Source: Robertmurraya siralis
GTDB lineage: Bacteria; Bacillota; Bacilli; Bacillales; Cytobacillaceae
NCBI RefSeq assembly: GCF_005502275.1
Contig: NZ_SWLZ01000005.1
Location: 186,001-250,000, forward strand
Length of the DNA stretch: 64,000 nt
Direction: 5' to 3'
The position numbers and the translations under genes were made by a program. The notes beneath the pieces are model-generated. The model saw only the letters and a program-made list of their open reading frames with translations, ran no database searches and had not been told where the DNA came from. Positions 1 to 8,196 of the stretch are shown piece by piece (the stretch's first letter is position 1; each line of letters starts with the position of its first letter).

Positions 1-94
1 TATACATATAAATTTTATTTTACATTTTTTTTTGCATTCCGTAAAATACATTTTAAAATGGACGCTTCAGTGGTAGTTTATGAGGGAGAATGAT

Positions 95-730
95 CTATTC
101 TTTCAGCTCTTCTAAATACAATATTTCACCTTCACGAACTTTACATTGGCCGTTCGTTAGCTCCACCATCCATTCTTTAAAAGCGTCTGTTTGGCTTTCT
201 TCGACATATGTTTCAATTTCTACTGCATCAAGGTAATGGATTTCTTTCACGTTATAAATGGACGATCTGAGCTCATTTTCAAGTTTGCCAAGCCAAGTGT
301 AGTCGATATTTGTATGCATCACTTTCATGAGCTTTCGTTCCACGATTCCGGTCGCGTTAATTCCTTCAGATGTTGCCTTTCCGTATGCGCGAATAAGGCC
401 GCCTGCTCCAAGCTTAATCCCGCCAAAGTAGCGGGTCACGACAACTACCGTATCCTTTAGCTTCCTCTTCTTTAGTACTTCCAAAATGGGTACCCCAGCG
501 GTTCCGCTAGGCTCTCCGTCATCGTTCGCTTTCTGAATTTCATCATGCTCTCCAATTAAGTATGCTGAACAATTATGAGTAGCATTCCAATGTTCTTTTT
601 TAATCGTTTGAATAAATTCCTGTGCTTCTTCTTCGGTTTCAGCTCTTGAAACATGAGCGATAAATCGGGATTTATCGATAATAATTTCATTTTCCCCATA
701 CCCTTTAACGGTTAAGTAGCTTGGGAGCAT
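95..730 (-). CDS. yvyE: YigZ/IMPACT family protein (YvyE-like)
   Basis: Member of the YigZ/IMPACT family, 211 residues from the chosen start. The family is linked to translation regulation, but its bacterial role is poorly defined. Visible hallmarks are the N-terminal KSRFIAHV segment, then NATHNCSAYLIG, DDGEPSGTAG and TRYFGGIKLGAGGL, which form the conserved UPF0029 N-domain. The last ~65 residues are the smaller DUF1949-like domain. The frame stays open upstream to 799, but the ATG at 730 has AAGGAGTGG just ahead of it, so the longer reading is not favoured. It is divergent from degS, as in B. subtilis. Confidence 0.9.
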   Translation of the reverse strand: MLPSYLTVKGYGENEIIIDKSRFIAHVSRAETEEEAQEFIQTIKKEHWNATHNCSAYLIGEHDEIQKANDDGEPSGTAGVPILEVLKKRKLKDTVVVVTRYFGGIKLGAGGLIRAYGKATSEGINATGIVERKLMKVMHTNIDYTWLGKLENELRSSIYNVKEIHYLDAVEIETYVEESQTDAFKEWMVELTNGQCKVREGEILYLEELKE

Positions 731-1388
731 AAGACCACTCCTTATCTGGTTTGTATTGGAGTCTAAAACTGCATTTTCATTTTGATAATGGATCGGCATT
801 GCGGTTCCGATTCATGTTCTTGCGGTACTTTTTAGCCGAACTAAAAGGCGTGTGAAATGAAGGTTTCACACGAAATGAGGCGAAACCCGTCAAATCAACT
901 ATATGGTTTAAAGAAGCTTACCATAAAAATTCGACATTTCTATTATAATTCGACAAGAGCCTCGGTTTCAAATTAACATCACTCTGTAACGAAACTTTAA
1001 CAGTCCTGTCTTTTTGTCATGTTATAATGAAAAGAAATAAAAAAGATATTTTAGAATAACATTAATTACGGTTCCTTTTTAATGGGTCATAAGAGCCTAT
1101 TAGGAATGGGTCAAATGTCCTGTCTATTAATTCCTATTCTCCTTCTTTTTAACGATTTTTTACAGGTTTTCGAACATTTTCAAGTTAGAAAGATAGTAAC
1201 TTTTAACAATTCAAGGTAAAATATTGTAAAATGATTTAAGAGTTGCTTTGTTTTTCTAATTGGAAAAATGGAGATATGTCTTTATTTTATGAATGAAACA
1301 AACATGAACAATGGATAAAGACATAGAATATTCGAAAAAAATTTTTAAAAATGTAAAGGGTTTTTGCTTCACTTGGAGGAATTAGTAG
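731..1388. other. Divergent intergenic region yvyE-degS
   Basis: About 650 bases without a convincing gene. It holds the yvyE promoter side, one partial copy of the dispersed hairpin repeat (described separately) and an A+T-rich stretch that must carry the degS promoter. I could not identify a confident -35/-10 pair. The only open frames here are short and lack ribosome binding sites. Confidence 0.6.
825..905. repeat. Dispersed hairpin repeat, copy A (partial)
   Basis: Contains the arm pair CGTGTGAAA (849-857) and TTTCACACG (864-872) followed by AAATGAGGC. The same arrangement occurs at 14592-14624. The CTTTCAG-type second hairpin is decayed here. One of five related elements in the window. 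Confidence 0.6.
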
Positions 1389-2528
1389 ATGATTAAAAAA
1401 TTTGATACAAAAACTCTTGATATGATTTTGGACAAGATGGTGGAAACCGTAGGTGATAGCAAAAATGAAATTTTTCGCATTGGCGAACAATGTAGAAGTG
1501 ATTATGAATCATTAGTTGATGAATTAAAAGATGTGCGAAGAATGGTTGGCCAAATCATTGAAGAGGGAGATCAATTAGAAATCAAATCACGAGCAGCGAG
1601 AAAACATCTTTCGGAAGTGAGCATGCATTTTAAGGATTTCACTGAGGCTCAAGTAAGGGAAGCTTATGAGAAGGCCCATCAAATTCATATGGATTTAACC
1701 TTGAATCGACAGACGGAAAAGCAGCTTCGGGATCGAAGAGATGATATTGAAAGACGGCTTGTCGGTCTGACGCGAACGATTGAACGAGCAGAACATCTTG
1801 TTTCTCAAATAACCGTCGTGATGAATTATTTGATGAGTGACTTAAAACAGGTTGGCGAGGCCCTGCAGGATGCGAAGCTGAAACAGGATTTTGGCTTAAA
1901 AATTATTGAGGCCCAGGAAGAAGAGCGGAAGAGACTTTCTCGTGAAATTCATGATGGACCTGCGCAAATGATGGCCAACGTCATGATGCGCTCTGACCTA
2001 ATTGAAAGAATTTACAAGGAATACGGTGCCACTGAAGCGCTTGCTGAAGTGAAAAATCTCAAGACCATGGTCAGAAATGCCTTATATGAGGTTCGCCGCA
2101 TCATTTACGACCTACGTCCAATGGCCCTTGACGACCTAGGTCTAGTTCCTACCCTCAAAAAATATTTACAGACGATCGAAGAGTATCATAGTACAACATC
2201 GATTTCTTATAAAAATGTGGGGGAAGAAAAAAGACTGCCGACCAAATACGAGGTGGCACTATTTCGCCTTGTACAAGAGTCTGTGCAAAACGTCCTAAAG
2301 CATGCAAATGCAAAGGAAATTAAAGTTAAGCTGGAGATGGCTCAAGAACAGATAACTGTTTTAGTAAAGGATAATGGACAAGGTTTTAATATAGATGAAA
2401 GAAAGGATGAGTCCTTTGGAATTATCGGGATGAGGGAAAGAGTAGAGCTTTTAGGAGGAAAACTCTCGATTAATTCAAAAATAGGCAAAGGGACTACTGT
2501 TCTCATCAAGGTTCCATTACCAAAATAA
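1389..2528 (+). CDS. degS: DegS sensor histidine kinase
   Basis: Cytoplasmic sensor kinase that phosphorylates DegU; in Bacillus this pair controls exoenzymes, competence, motility and biofilm traits. It has 379 residues, close to the B. subtilis length. The N-terminal ~180 residues are a charged coiled-coil sensor with no membrane segment. The HisKA_3 box around REIHDGPAQ puts the phospho-accepting histidine near residue 188. The HATPase region follows, with [12 protein letters not shown] (N box) and DNGQGF and [14 protein letters not shown] (G boxes). The start at 1389 follows a GGAGG site. degU begins 31 bases downstream, so the two form an operon. Confidence 0.97.
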   Translation: MIKKFDTKTLDMILDKMVETVGDSKNEIFRIGEQCRSDYESLVDELKDVRRMVGQIIEEGDQLEIKSRAARKHLSEVSMHFKDFTEAQVREAYEKAHQIHMDLTLNRQTEKQLRDRRDDIERRLVGLTRTIERAEHLVSQITVVMNYLMSDLKQVGEALQDAKLKQDFGLKIIEAQEEERKRLSREIHDGPAQMMANVMMRSDLIERIYKEYGATEALAEVKNLKTMVRNALYEVRRIIYDLRPMALDDLGLVPTLKKYLQTIEEYHSTTSISYKNVGEEKRLPTKYEVALFRLVQESVQNVLKHANAKEIKVKLEMAQEQITVLVKDNGQGFNIDERKDESFGIIGMRERVELLGGKLSINSKIGKGTTVLIKVPLPK

Positions 2529-2559
2529 GAGAGAGAAATCATTTGGGGAGGCGACACGC

Positions 2560-3246
2560 ATGACTACGAAGATTATCATTATAGATGACCATCAATTATT
2601 TAGAGAAGGCGTTAAAAGAATACTTGATTTTGAAAAAACATTTGAGGTTGTAGCAGAGGGAGATGACGGTACTGAGGCCATTTCCTTGGTAGAAGAGCAT
2701 CAGCCTGATGTAGTCCTTATGGATATTAATATGCCAACAATTAATGGTGTGGAAGCAACACGTCAATTAGTTGAAAGATACCCGTCAACAAAAGTGATTA
2801 TTTTATCAATTCACGATGATGAAAGTTATGTGCAGCACGCATTAAAAACGGGTGCAACCGGATATTTACTCAAGGAAATGGATGCAGACGCTTTGATTGA
2901 AGCGGTAAAGGTAGTCGCAGATGGCGGTTCCTATCTCCATCCAAAGGTTACTCACAATCTTGTCAAAGAATACCGCCGCCTAGCGGTAGAGGCAGCAGGA
3001 GTAAGCAGCGGCTATCTCCAACAGGTTGAGATTCGCCGTCCGCTCCATCTGCTGACGCGTCGTGAGTGCGAGGTTCTTCAGCTTCTAGCAGACGGAAAAA
3101 GCAACCGCGGAATTGGCGAAGCACTATTTATAAGTGAAAAAACAGTTAAAAACCACGTAAGTAATATCCTGCAAAAAATGAATGTTAACGATCGTACTCA
3201 AGCTGTTGTGGAAGCAATCAAAAATGGCTGGGTTGAAGTAAGATAA
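2560..3246 (+). CDS. degU: DegU response regulator (NarL/LuxR type)
   Basis: DNA-binding partner of DegS, 228 residues. The receiver domain has the acidic pair IIDDH near residues 8-11, the phospho-accepting aspartate near residue 55 in VLMDINMP, and the conserved lysine in GYLLKE. The C-terminal LuxR-type helix-turn-helix runs from about LTRREREVLQ-like residue 167 (here [18 protein letters not shown]) through [12 protein letters not shown]. The ribosome binding site is GGGAGGC. A terminator follows directly, closing the degS-degU unit. Confidence 0.97.
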   Translation: MTTKIIIIDDHQLFREGVKRILDFEKTFEVVAEGDDGTEAISLVEEHQPDVVLMDINMPTINGVEATRQLVERYPSTKVIILSIHDDESYVQHALKTGATGYLLKEMDADALIEAVKVVADGGSYLHPKVTHNLVKEYRRLAVEAAGVSSGYLQQVEIRRPLHLLTRRECEVLQLLADGKSNRGIGEALFISEKTVKNHVSNILQKMNVNDRTQAVVEAIKNGWVEVR

Positions 3247-3258
3247 ACCATATATTCA

Positions 3259-3294
3259 TGAAAAAACGCCGACAAAAAGGCGTTTTTTTATTTT
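3259..3294 (+). terminator. Intrinsic terminator of degSU
   Basis: AACGCC and GGCGTT arms separated by a short A-rich loop and followed by a run of seven T, placed 13 bases after the degU stop. Confidence 0.85.
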
Positions 3295-3384
3295 ATGTTA
3301 AATTCTCTCCTTATCCAAAGTGAATGGAGTAGCTATACAATGGCAAAGGGAGATAAAAGTGCCCTAGCCCCTGGTGATACCTTA

Positions 3385-3540
3385 GTTTGACACGATTTTC
3401 AGTTATGTTGAAAAGTCCTGTGAGAAAAATCGTTTTTTCTCCCCGCTTCATGGAGTCAAAGATTAACATCGGCAAACAAAAAATTCGAGATTACTAAGCT
3501 GAAATTAGGTCAATGAACTTCAATTTTCAGCCTATTTATG
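3385..3540. repeat. Dispersed hairpin repeat, copy B (decayed)
   Basis: Contains TTTTCAGTTATGTTGAAAAG (3396-3415), matching the CCTTTCA...TGAAAGG hairpin of the other copies. It then has a CATGGAGTCAAAGATTAACATCGGC stretch at about 3449-3473 like the GAGTCAAAAATCAACACCGAC part of copies C and E. It is the most diverged of the five. Confidence 0.45.
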
Positions 3541-3601
3541 TTAAGAAAATGAAAAATCACGATAAATTAATGAACAAATTGTTAAATAATGGTGTTATCA
3601 G

Positions 3602-3631
3602 TTTACATGTTCGATTAAAATAGGTGATAAT
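3602..3631 (+). promoter_or_regulatory. Possible sigma-A promoter of the sda-like gene
   Basis: TTTACA at 3602-3607 and GATAAT at 3626-3631, spacer 18 bases (17 if TGATAA is used). It lies 36 bases before the small gene. Confidence 0.45.
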
Positions 3632-3667
3632 GGGATATAGGACACAAGACTAAAGGAGGATTCTAGC

Positions 3668-3802
3668 ATGACTTCTTTACGAATACTCTCAGATTATCAA
3701 TTAAAAATGGTTTTCTACAAAGCAATCGAGAAAAATTTAGAGAAGGATTTTATCGAACTACTAAATATTGAATTAAAAAACAGGGGAATAGAGATAAGCT
3801 AA
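3668..3802 (+). CDS. sda: Sda-like sporulation histidine kinase inhibitor
   Basis: A 44-residue protein that reads MTSLRILSDYQLKMVFYKAI and continues with EKNLEKDFIELLNIELKNRG. This matches the Sda family pattern LSD-x2-L-x3-Y-x-KA-x-E-x-NL-x2-DFIELL-x2-E. Sda is a helical-hairpin checkpoint protein that binds the dimerisation domain of KinA and blocks the sporulation phosphorelay when DNA replication is disturbed. A strong AAAGGAGGA site (3652-3660) precedes the ATG. B. subtilis has sda elsewhere, so this may be a paralog or a relocated gene. Its target kinase is unknown; DegS next door is possible but unproven. Confidence 0.8.
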   Translation: MTSLRILSDYQLKMVFYKAIEKNLEKDFIELLNIELKNRGIEIS

Positions 3803-4113
3803 TAGCAGGCTTTTTGTCTTTCCTCGTAAAGGGATTATTTAAATTAATGCAATTTCATTCGTTTTCATATAAAATGGATACTAAACGTATAGTAAGAAGC
3901 AGGTTCTTTTTCTACTAGATAATTGTTTTTACCTCCTAATCCCATCCAGAAGTGTGCGGGCCGCCTAAGCTTCGTAGAGTTCAAAACAAATTCGGCTTAT
4001 CAGCTTAACATTTCCATACTGTGTTTTTCTCAAAAAAGTAAATTAGGAAGTAGCTTTACAACTATCTATGCGAAAAAGCCTGGGACAAAATGAATAAGGA
4101 TGGTATCCCATTT

Positions 4114-4953
4114 ATGAAAACGGCAGTTGTAACGGATAGTACTGCGTACATCCCGAAGGAATTGCGCGAACAGCTAAATATCCATATGATTCCCTTGAGT
4201 GTAAATTTCGGAAACGAAACGTATAAAGAAGAGATTGAGATTCAAACAGATGACTTTTATGAAGAAGTAAAAACAAAAGAACTTCCTACAACATCCCAGC
4301 CTGCGATCGGGGAATTTGTTACGCTATTTGAACAGCTGGCAAAGGACTACGATACTGTGATAAGCATTCATCTTTCCAGCGGAATTAGTGGAACATTCCA
4401 AGGAGCAGTATCGGCAGGAGAAATGGTAGAAGGAATTGATGTCCATGCTTTTGATTCTGAAATCAGTTGCATGGTTCAAGGTTTCTACGTCATTGAAGCT
4501 GCTGAAATGGCCAAAGCTGGTAAAAGCTATAAGGAAATCCTCGCACGGCTAGAGGAAATGAAGCAATCAATCCGCGCTTATTTTATGGTTGATGATCTTA
4601 GCCATTTACAGCGTGGGGGACGTCTTTCAAGCGCTCAGGCGATCATTGGCAGCTTGTTGCAGGTTAAACCGCTTCTGCATTTTGAAAATAAGTTGATCGT
4701 CCCATTCGAAAAGATTCGTACTCGGAAGCGAGCGATGAAGCGAATGGTCGAACTTCTTGAAGAAGATGCGAAAAGTGGAGCTGAATACAAAGCAGTCATC
4801 ATCCACGCTAAACGTGAGGATGAGGCAAATGAATGGAAGGCCGAACTAGAAGCGAAGCTACCAAATGTTGAGTTCTTTCTCAGTTATTTTGGACCGGTCA
4901 TTGGTACTCATCTTGGCGAAGGTTCGATGGGACTCGGCTGGGTGAAAAAATAA
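4114..4953 (+). CDS. degV: DegV family fatty-acid-binding protein
   Basis: DegV/FakB family, 279 residues, close to the B. subtilis length. The family binds a fatty acid and, as FakB, presents it to the kinase FakA for phosphorylation and entry into phospholipid synthesis. Hallmarks are VVTDSTAYIP at the N-terminus, the TTSQPAIGEF loop, SSGISGTFQGA and LSHLQRGGRLSSAQA with KPLLHF. The frame is open from 4090, but the ATG at 4114 starts at the usual family N-terminus and has AAGGATGG 10 bases ahead. A 25-base inverted repeat downstream ends the transcript. Confidence 0.92.
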   Translation: MKTAVVTDSTAYIPKELREQLNIHMIPLSVNFGNETYKEEIEIQTDDFYEEVKTKELPTTSQPAIGEFVTLFEQLAKDYDTVISIHLSSGISGTFQGAVSAGEMVEGIDVHAFDSEISCMVQGFYVIEAAEMAKAGKSYKEILARLEEMKQSIRAYFMVDDLSHLQRGGRLSSAQAIIGSLLQVKPLLHFENKLIVPFEKIRTRKRAMKRMVELLEEDAKSGAEYKAVIIHAKREDEANEWKAELEAKLPNVEFFLSYFGPVIGTHLGEGSMGLGWVKK

Positions 4954-4986
4954 GCAGGTCAACTGCAAGTGATCAATTGTTTGAAC

Positions 4987-5022
4987 AAACGCCATTCATA
5001 TGAATATTGAATGGCGTTTGCT
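4987..5022 (+). terminator. Terminator after degV
   Basis: Arms AACGCCATTCA and TTGAATGGCGTT form a stem of about 11 bp with an 8-base loop. The T tract is interrupted (TTTGCTATTT), so efficiency is uncertain. Confidence 0.65.
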
Positions 5023-5076
5023 ATTTATAGGAAAGCGCGAGTGTGGTGCATTTGTGAAATATAGTTCGTTTGTTTG

Positions 5077-5160
5077 AATTCCGGAAAAACTGACAATAAT
5101 TCCGGAAAAAGCAGCAGTGATTCCGGAAAAACGACCACCAATTCCGGAAAACAGCCAAAT
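5077..5160. repeat. Four 21-bp imperfect tandem repeats
   Basis: Four consecutive 21-bp units each begin with AATTCCGGAAAA or GATTCCGGAAAA (starts near 5077, 5098, 5119, 5140), and the last ~9 bases vary. The array ends about 25 bases before comFA. It belongs to a set of intergenic arrays in this window with a 20-21 bp period. Confidence 0.85.
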
Positions 5161-5185
5161 CAATCCAATATAGAGAGGTGTTTTC

Positions 5186-6685
5186 ATGCGATTTGCCATT
5201 TTTGACAAAAAGCTTGTTCCAGAGCCATTGCTTTCAGAACCTCAAACCACGCAAACGATCGCCAAAATCGGCGAAATTCCCCAACCTTCTCGAAACCTGC
5301 ATTTTCAGTATTGTAATGACGTACGAAAAAGACTCATTGGAAAACAACTACTCCTTGATGAAATCCCCCATACTTTAGATGAAATCCATCAACATTATGA
5401 ACAGGGATATATTACTTTGCGAAAAGGAATTGTTTTTGAAAAAGGAACTCCCCGCTGTCAGAGGTGTGGTAATCAAAAACCCCATTTATTTTCCAGCTTT
5501 CCATGCTCAAGGTGTCGGGAGCTGTGCACTTATTGTCGGAAATGCATTATGATGGGCAGAGTCAGTACGTGTACACCTCTCTATAGCTGGAGTGACTCTG
5601 AGTGTCAAAGCGCGAGGGAAACTGCCAACTTGGTTTGGAATGGAACGCTTTCGTTCGGACAGCAAGTTGCCTCAGACGAAGTGGTGAAAGCCATTTCTAC
5701 AAATGATGACCTATTAGTTTGGGCCGTTTGTGGAGCAGGAAAAACTGAGCTGCTGTTTGAAGGGATTCGCTATGCATTATCGCTTCAGAAAAGAGTTTGT
5801 ATCGCAACCCCACGCACCGATGTCGTTCAGGAATTAACCCCGCGCCTTCAGGCGGTATTTCCCCAGATAGATGTTGCCTCTTTATATGCAGGCTCACCAG
5901 ACCGCCACAAATATTCCCCCTTAACGATTTCAACCACTCATCAGCTTTTTCGTTTTTATCAGGCTTTTGATGTTGTCATTGTGGATGAAGTAGACGCATT
6001 TCCCTATTCGATGGATGAAACTTTACAATATGCCGTCCAAAATGCTCGAAAAGAAAGGTCCTCAATGATTTATCTCTCTGCAACTCCCAATCAACAATGG
6101 CAAAAGGATTGTCGTCAAGGAAAAAGGAATTTTGTGACAATTCCGGCCCGTTATCATCGTAAGCCTTTACCAGTTCCAGAACTTAAGTGGTGCGGGAATT
6201 GGGACAAGAAGCTGAAGCAGAATAAGCTTCCGCCTAATGTAATGAAATGGTTAAAAATTCGTTTAGATATGGAAAAACAGGCTCTCCTTTTTATTCCGAA
6301 AATTGAGTTAATCCCAAAGCTTTTGGCGATTTTACAGAAGCTTGATTCGCGAATTGAGGCAGTGCATGCGGCAGATCCTGAGCGCAAAGCAAAGGTTCAA
6401 TCTATGCGGCAAAAAGACATTCCCATTCTCGTCACCACGACAATTTTAGAAAGGGGGGTGACTTTTCCCAATCTGGATGTAGCTGTTCTCGGTTCAGAGG
6501 AGCAAATTTTCACAGCTAGTGCTCTCGTACAAATTGCCGGACGTGTTGGGAGGAGTGCACAATATCCTACTGGCAATATAACTTTTTTTCATTTTGGACG
6601 TACAGAAGCGATGCTTCAAGCAAGAAAGCAGATTCAAAATATGAATGCGGAAGCGGCAAAGAAAGGGATGATCGACATTGAGTGA
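5186..6685 (+). CDS. comFA: ComFA late competence DNA-translocating ATPase
   Basis: Cytoplasmic DEAD-box-type ATPase that helps pull single-stranded DNA through ComEC during transformation. It has 499 residues, somewhat longer than the ~460 of B. subtilis, with the extra length mostly N-terminal. A zinc-binding cluster has cysteines at about 91, 94, 107, 110, 114, 117 and 120. Walker A is AVCGAGKTE (~180-188), the Walker B/DEAD box is IVDEVDAF (~265-272), SATP is motif III, and QIAGRVGRS is motif VI. The ATG at 5186 follows AGAGAGGTG. Its end overlaps comFC by 8 bases. Confidence 0.95.
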   Translation: MRFAIFDKKLVPEPLLSEPQTTQTIAKIGEIPQPSRNLHFQYCNDVRKRLIGKQLLLDEIPHTLDEIHQHYEQGYITLRKGIVFEKGTPRCQRCGNQKPHLFSSFPCSRCRELCTYCRKCIMMGRVSTCTPLYSWSDSECQSARETANLVWNGTLSFGQQVASDEVVKAISTNDDLLVWAVCGAGKTELLFEGIRYALSLQKRVCIATPRTDVVQELTPRLQAVFPQIDVASLYAGSPDRHKYSPLTISTTHQLFRFYQAFDVVIVDEVDAFPYSMDETLQYAVQNARKERSSMIYLSATPNQQWQKDCRQGKRNFVTIPARYHRKPLPVPELKWCGNWDKKLKQNKLPPNVMKWLKIRLDMEKQALLFIPKIELIPKLLAILQKLDSRIEAVHAADPERKAKVQSMRQKDIPILVTTTILERGVTFPNLDVAVLGSEEQIFTASALVQIAGRVGRSAQYPTGNITFFHFGRTEAMLQARKQIQNMNAEAAKKGMIDIE

Positions 6686-7385
6686 ATATTGCCTTTTTTG
6701 TCATGAAGAATTGATTGAGCATATTAGTTGGTCAACCTTTTTTTCGAAAAGAGAAGAGGAATTAGTTTGCCCCTCTTGTCAGGAGCAATTGGAGGAAATA
6801 ACGGGGAAAAGATGTGATATCTGCAGCCGCCCTTTAGAGAGAATAGATGCTCAATATGTAGTGGGCACTCGTTGTTCCGACTGTGTTCGCTGGGAGAACG
6901 ATTCAGAATGGCAGGGATATTTAGCAGGAAATCTCTCCATCTATTTATATAATGATTTCTTAAAGGAAATCATTAGTCAGTATAAATTCCGGGGCGATTA
7001 TCTATTAGCTAAAGTGTTTGCTCAAAAGCTTAAAACCTCCATTCGTATGCTGCATGCTGATTATCTTGTTCCGATTCCATTGAGCACAGAGCGCCAATTC
7101 GAGCGCGGTTTTAATCAAGCAGAAGCCCTCCTGCGCGAAGCCGGCCTCCATTCAACCCATTTACTGCAAAGAACCCATGGTGAAAAGCAATCGAAAAAGT
7201 CGCGTGAAGACAGGATTCACCTCTCGCAAATTTTTCAGCTAACTGATTCGTTCGTGATAAGTGGCAAACGGATTCTCCTCATCGACGACATTTACACGAC
7301 CGGCTCAACATTAAGGCATGCTGCGAAGCTCCTTAGGAAGGCAGGAGCGGACTATGTGTTTGCACTGACCTTGGCCCGGAGTTAG
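6678..7385 (+). CDS. comFC: ComFC phosphoribosyltransferase-like competence protein
   Basis: ComF family protein, 235 residues, needed for transformation and thought to act with ComFA at the DNA-uptake machine. Four N-terminal CxxC-type cysteines (CLFCHEE, CPSCQEQ, CDICSRP, CSDC) form a zinc domain. A phosphoribosyltransferase fold follows, with the PRPP-binding loop ILLIDDIYTTGST near residues 197-209. It starts with TTG at 6678 inside the end of comFA, with GAAAGGGA as ribosome binding site. This implies translational coupling. B. subtilis has comFB between the two; it is missing here. Confidence 0.93.
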   Translation: MSEYCLFCHEELIEHISWSTFFSKREEELVCPSCQEQLEEITGKRCDICSRPLERIDAQYVVGTRCSDCVRWENDSEWQGYLAGNLSIYLYNDFLKEIISQYKFRGDYLLAKVFAQKLKTSIRMLHADYLVPIPLSTERQFERGFNQAEALLREAGLHSTHLLQRTHGEKQSKKSREDRIHLSQIFQLTDSFVISGKRILLIDDIYTTGSTLRHAAKLLRKAGADYVFALTLARS

Positions 7386-7402
7386 AGTTGCTCTTTGTTG
7401 CG

Positions 7403-7482
7403 AAAGAGCGATATATTTTGATAAGGACCGATAAAATGAAACAAAGACCGATATATTTCATTTAAGACCGATATCGCCCACA
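7403..7482. repeat. Short 20-bp-period array (GACCGATA units)
   Basis: Consecutive 20-bp units begin with GACCGATAAAATGAAACAAA, GACCGATATATTTCATTTAA and a shortened GACCGATATCGCCC, preceded by a degenerate GCGATATATTTTGATAAG. The same GATCGATAAAATGAAGTAAA-type unit opens the large array near 60849, so the two loci share an origin. Confidence 0.75.
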
Positions 7483-7630
7483 AAAGCAGAGAAATTTTAG
7501 TCGAGAACAAGCAGCTCAGTGCCAGTATTCGACGATTTCCATCAAATGTCTCTAATTTTTCATATTCTTCCACAGATCTTCACGCTATAATGGTAGCAAA
7601 AGGATGTAAACTTTTTAGGGGGAGCAAAAA

Positions 7631-8050
7631 ATGGATCAATTAGCGAACTGTCCAAAATGCGGAGAAATCTTTGTTAAAAATAAATTTCGTGATATTTGCC
7701 AAGCTTGCTGGCAGGAGGAAGAAGCGGCATATGAGAAGGTGTATCAGTTTATTCGTAAACGAGAAAATCGCATGGCCACGATGCATCAGGTTGAAGAAGG
7801 CACAGGGGTGGAAGAAGCGCTAATTCTCAAATTCATCAAAACAGGGCGTTTAAAACTGGCACAATTTCCGAATCTTGGCTACCCATGTGACAGATGTGGG
7901 AAATTGATTCAAAAGGGCAAGCTTTGTAACGCGTGTACAGAGACGTTGAAAAAAGAATTGGATCTTCATAATATGGAAGAAGAACGTAAAAAAGAATTAG
8001 AAAAACGAGAAAAACAAATAACTTATTTTACTTTAGATGAAAAGAAATGA
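7631..8050 (+). CDS. yvyF: YvyF-type flagellar operon protein
   Basis: 139 residues, matching the TIGR03826/YvyF family of flagellar-operon proteins of unknown function. It has an N-terminal zinc-ribbon-like set (CPKCGEIF and CQACW), a central helix-turn-helix-like stretch (EEGTGVEEALILKFIKTGRL) and a second CxxC pair (CDRCG, CNAC). It ends in a charged coiled coil rich in EEERKKELEKREK. The ribosome binding site is AGGGGGAGC. In B. subtilis the gene is the one directly before flgM; here a 6-kb block has been placed between them. Confidence 0.88.
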   Translation: MDQLANCPKCGEIFVKNKFRDICQACWQEEEAAYEKVYQFIRKRENRMATMHQVEEGTGVEEALILKFIKTGRLKLAQFPNLGYPCDRCGKLIQKGKLCNACTETLKKELDLHNMEEERKKELEKREKQITYFTLDEKK

Positions 8051-8053
8051 GAA

Positions 8054-8082
8054 TCCGTATGCTGATGCATGCGGGTTTTTTG
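8054..8082 (+). terminator. Terminator after yvyF
   Basis: CCGTATGC and GCATGCGG arms with a TGAT loop and a following TTTTTT run, 4 bases after the stop. Confidence 0.8.
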
Positions 8083-8136
8083 ATCTGTAAAAAGCTAGCC
8101 ACTCAAAAAAATAGTAGTGTAAACAAAACATTCCAA

Positions 8137-8163
8137 TTAATATGTCTGCAACTTAACCGATAT
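8137..8163 (+). promoter_or_regulatory. Sigma-D-type promoter of the FliK-like gene
   Basis: TTAA (8137-8140), 15-base spacer, ACCGATAT (8156-8163), compared with the Bacillus sigma-D consensus TAAA-N15-GCCGATAT. It lies 33 bases before the start codon and directly behind the yvyF terminator. Confidence 0.7.
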
Positions 8164-8196
8164 TAGAATTAGAAGTTTGTACGGGGAGTGGCATAA

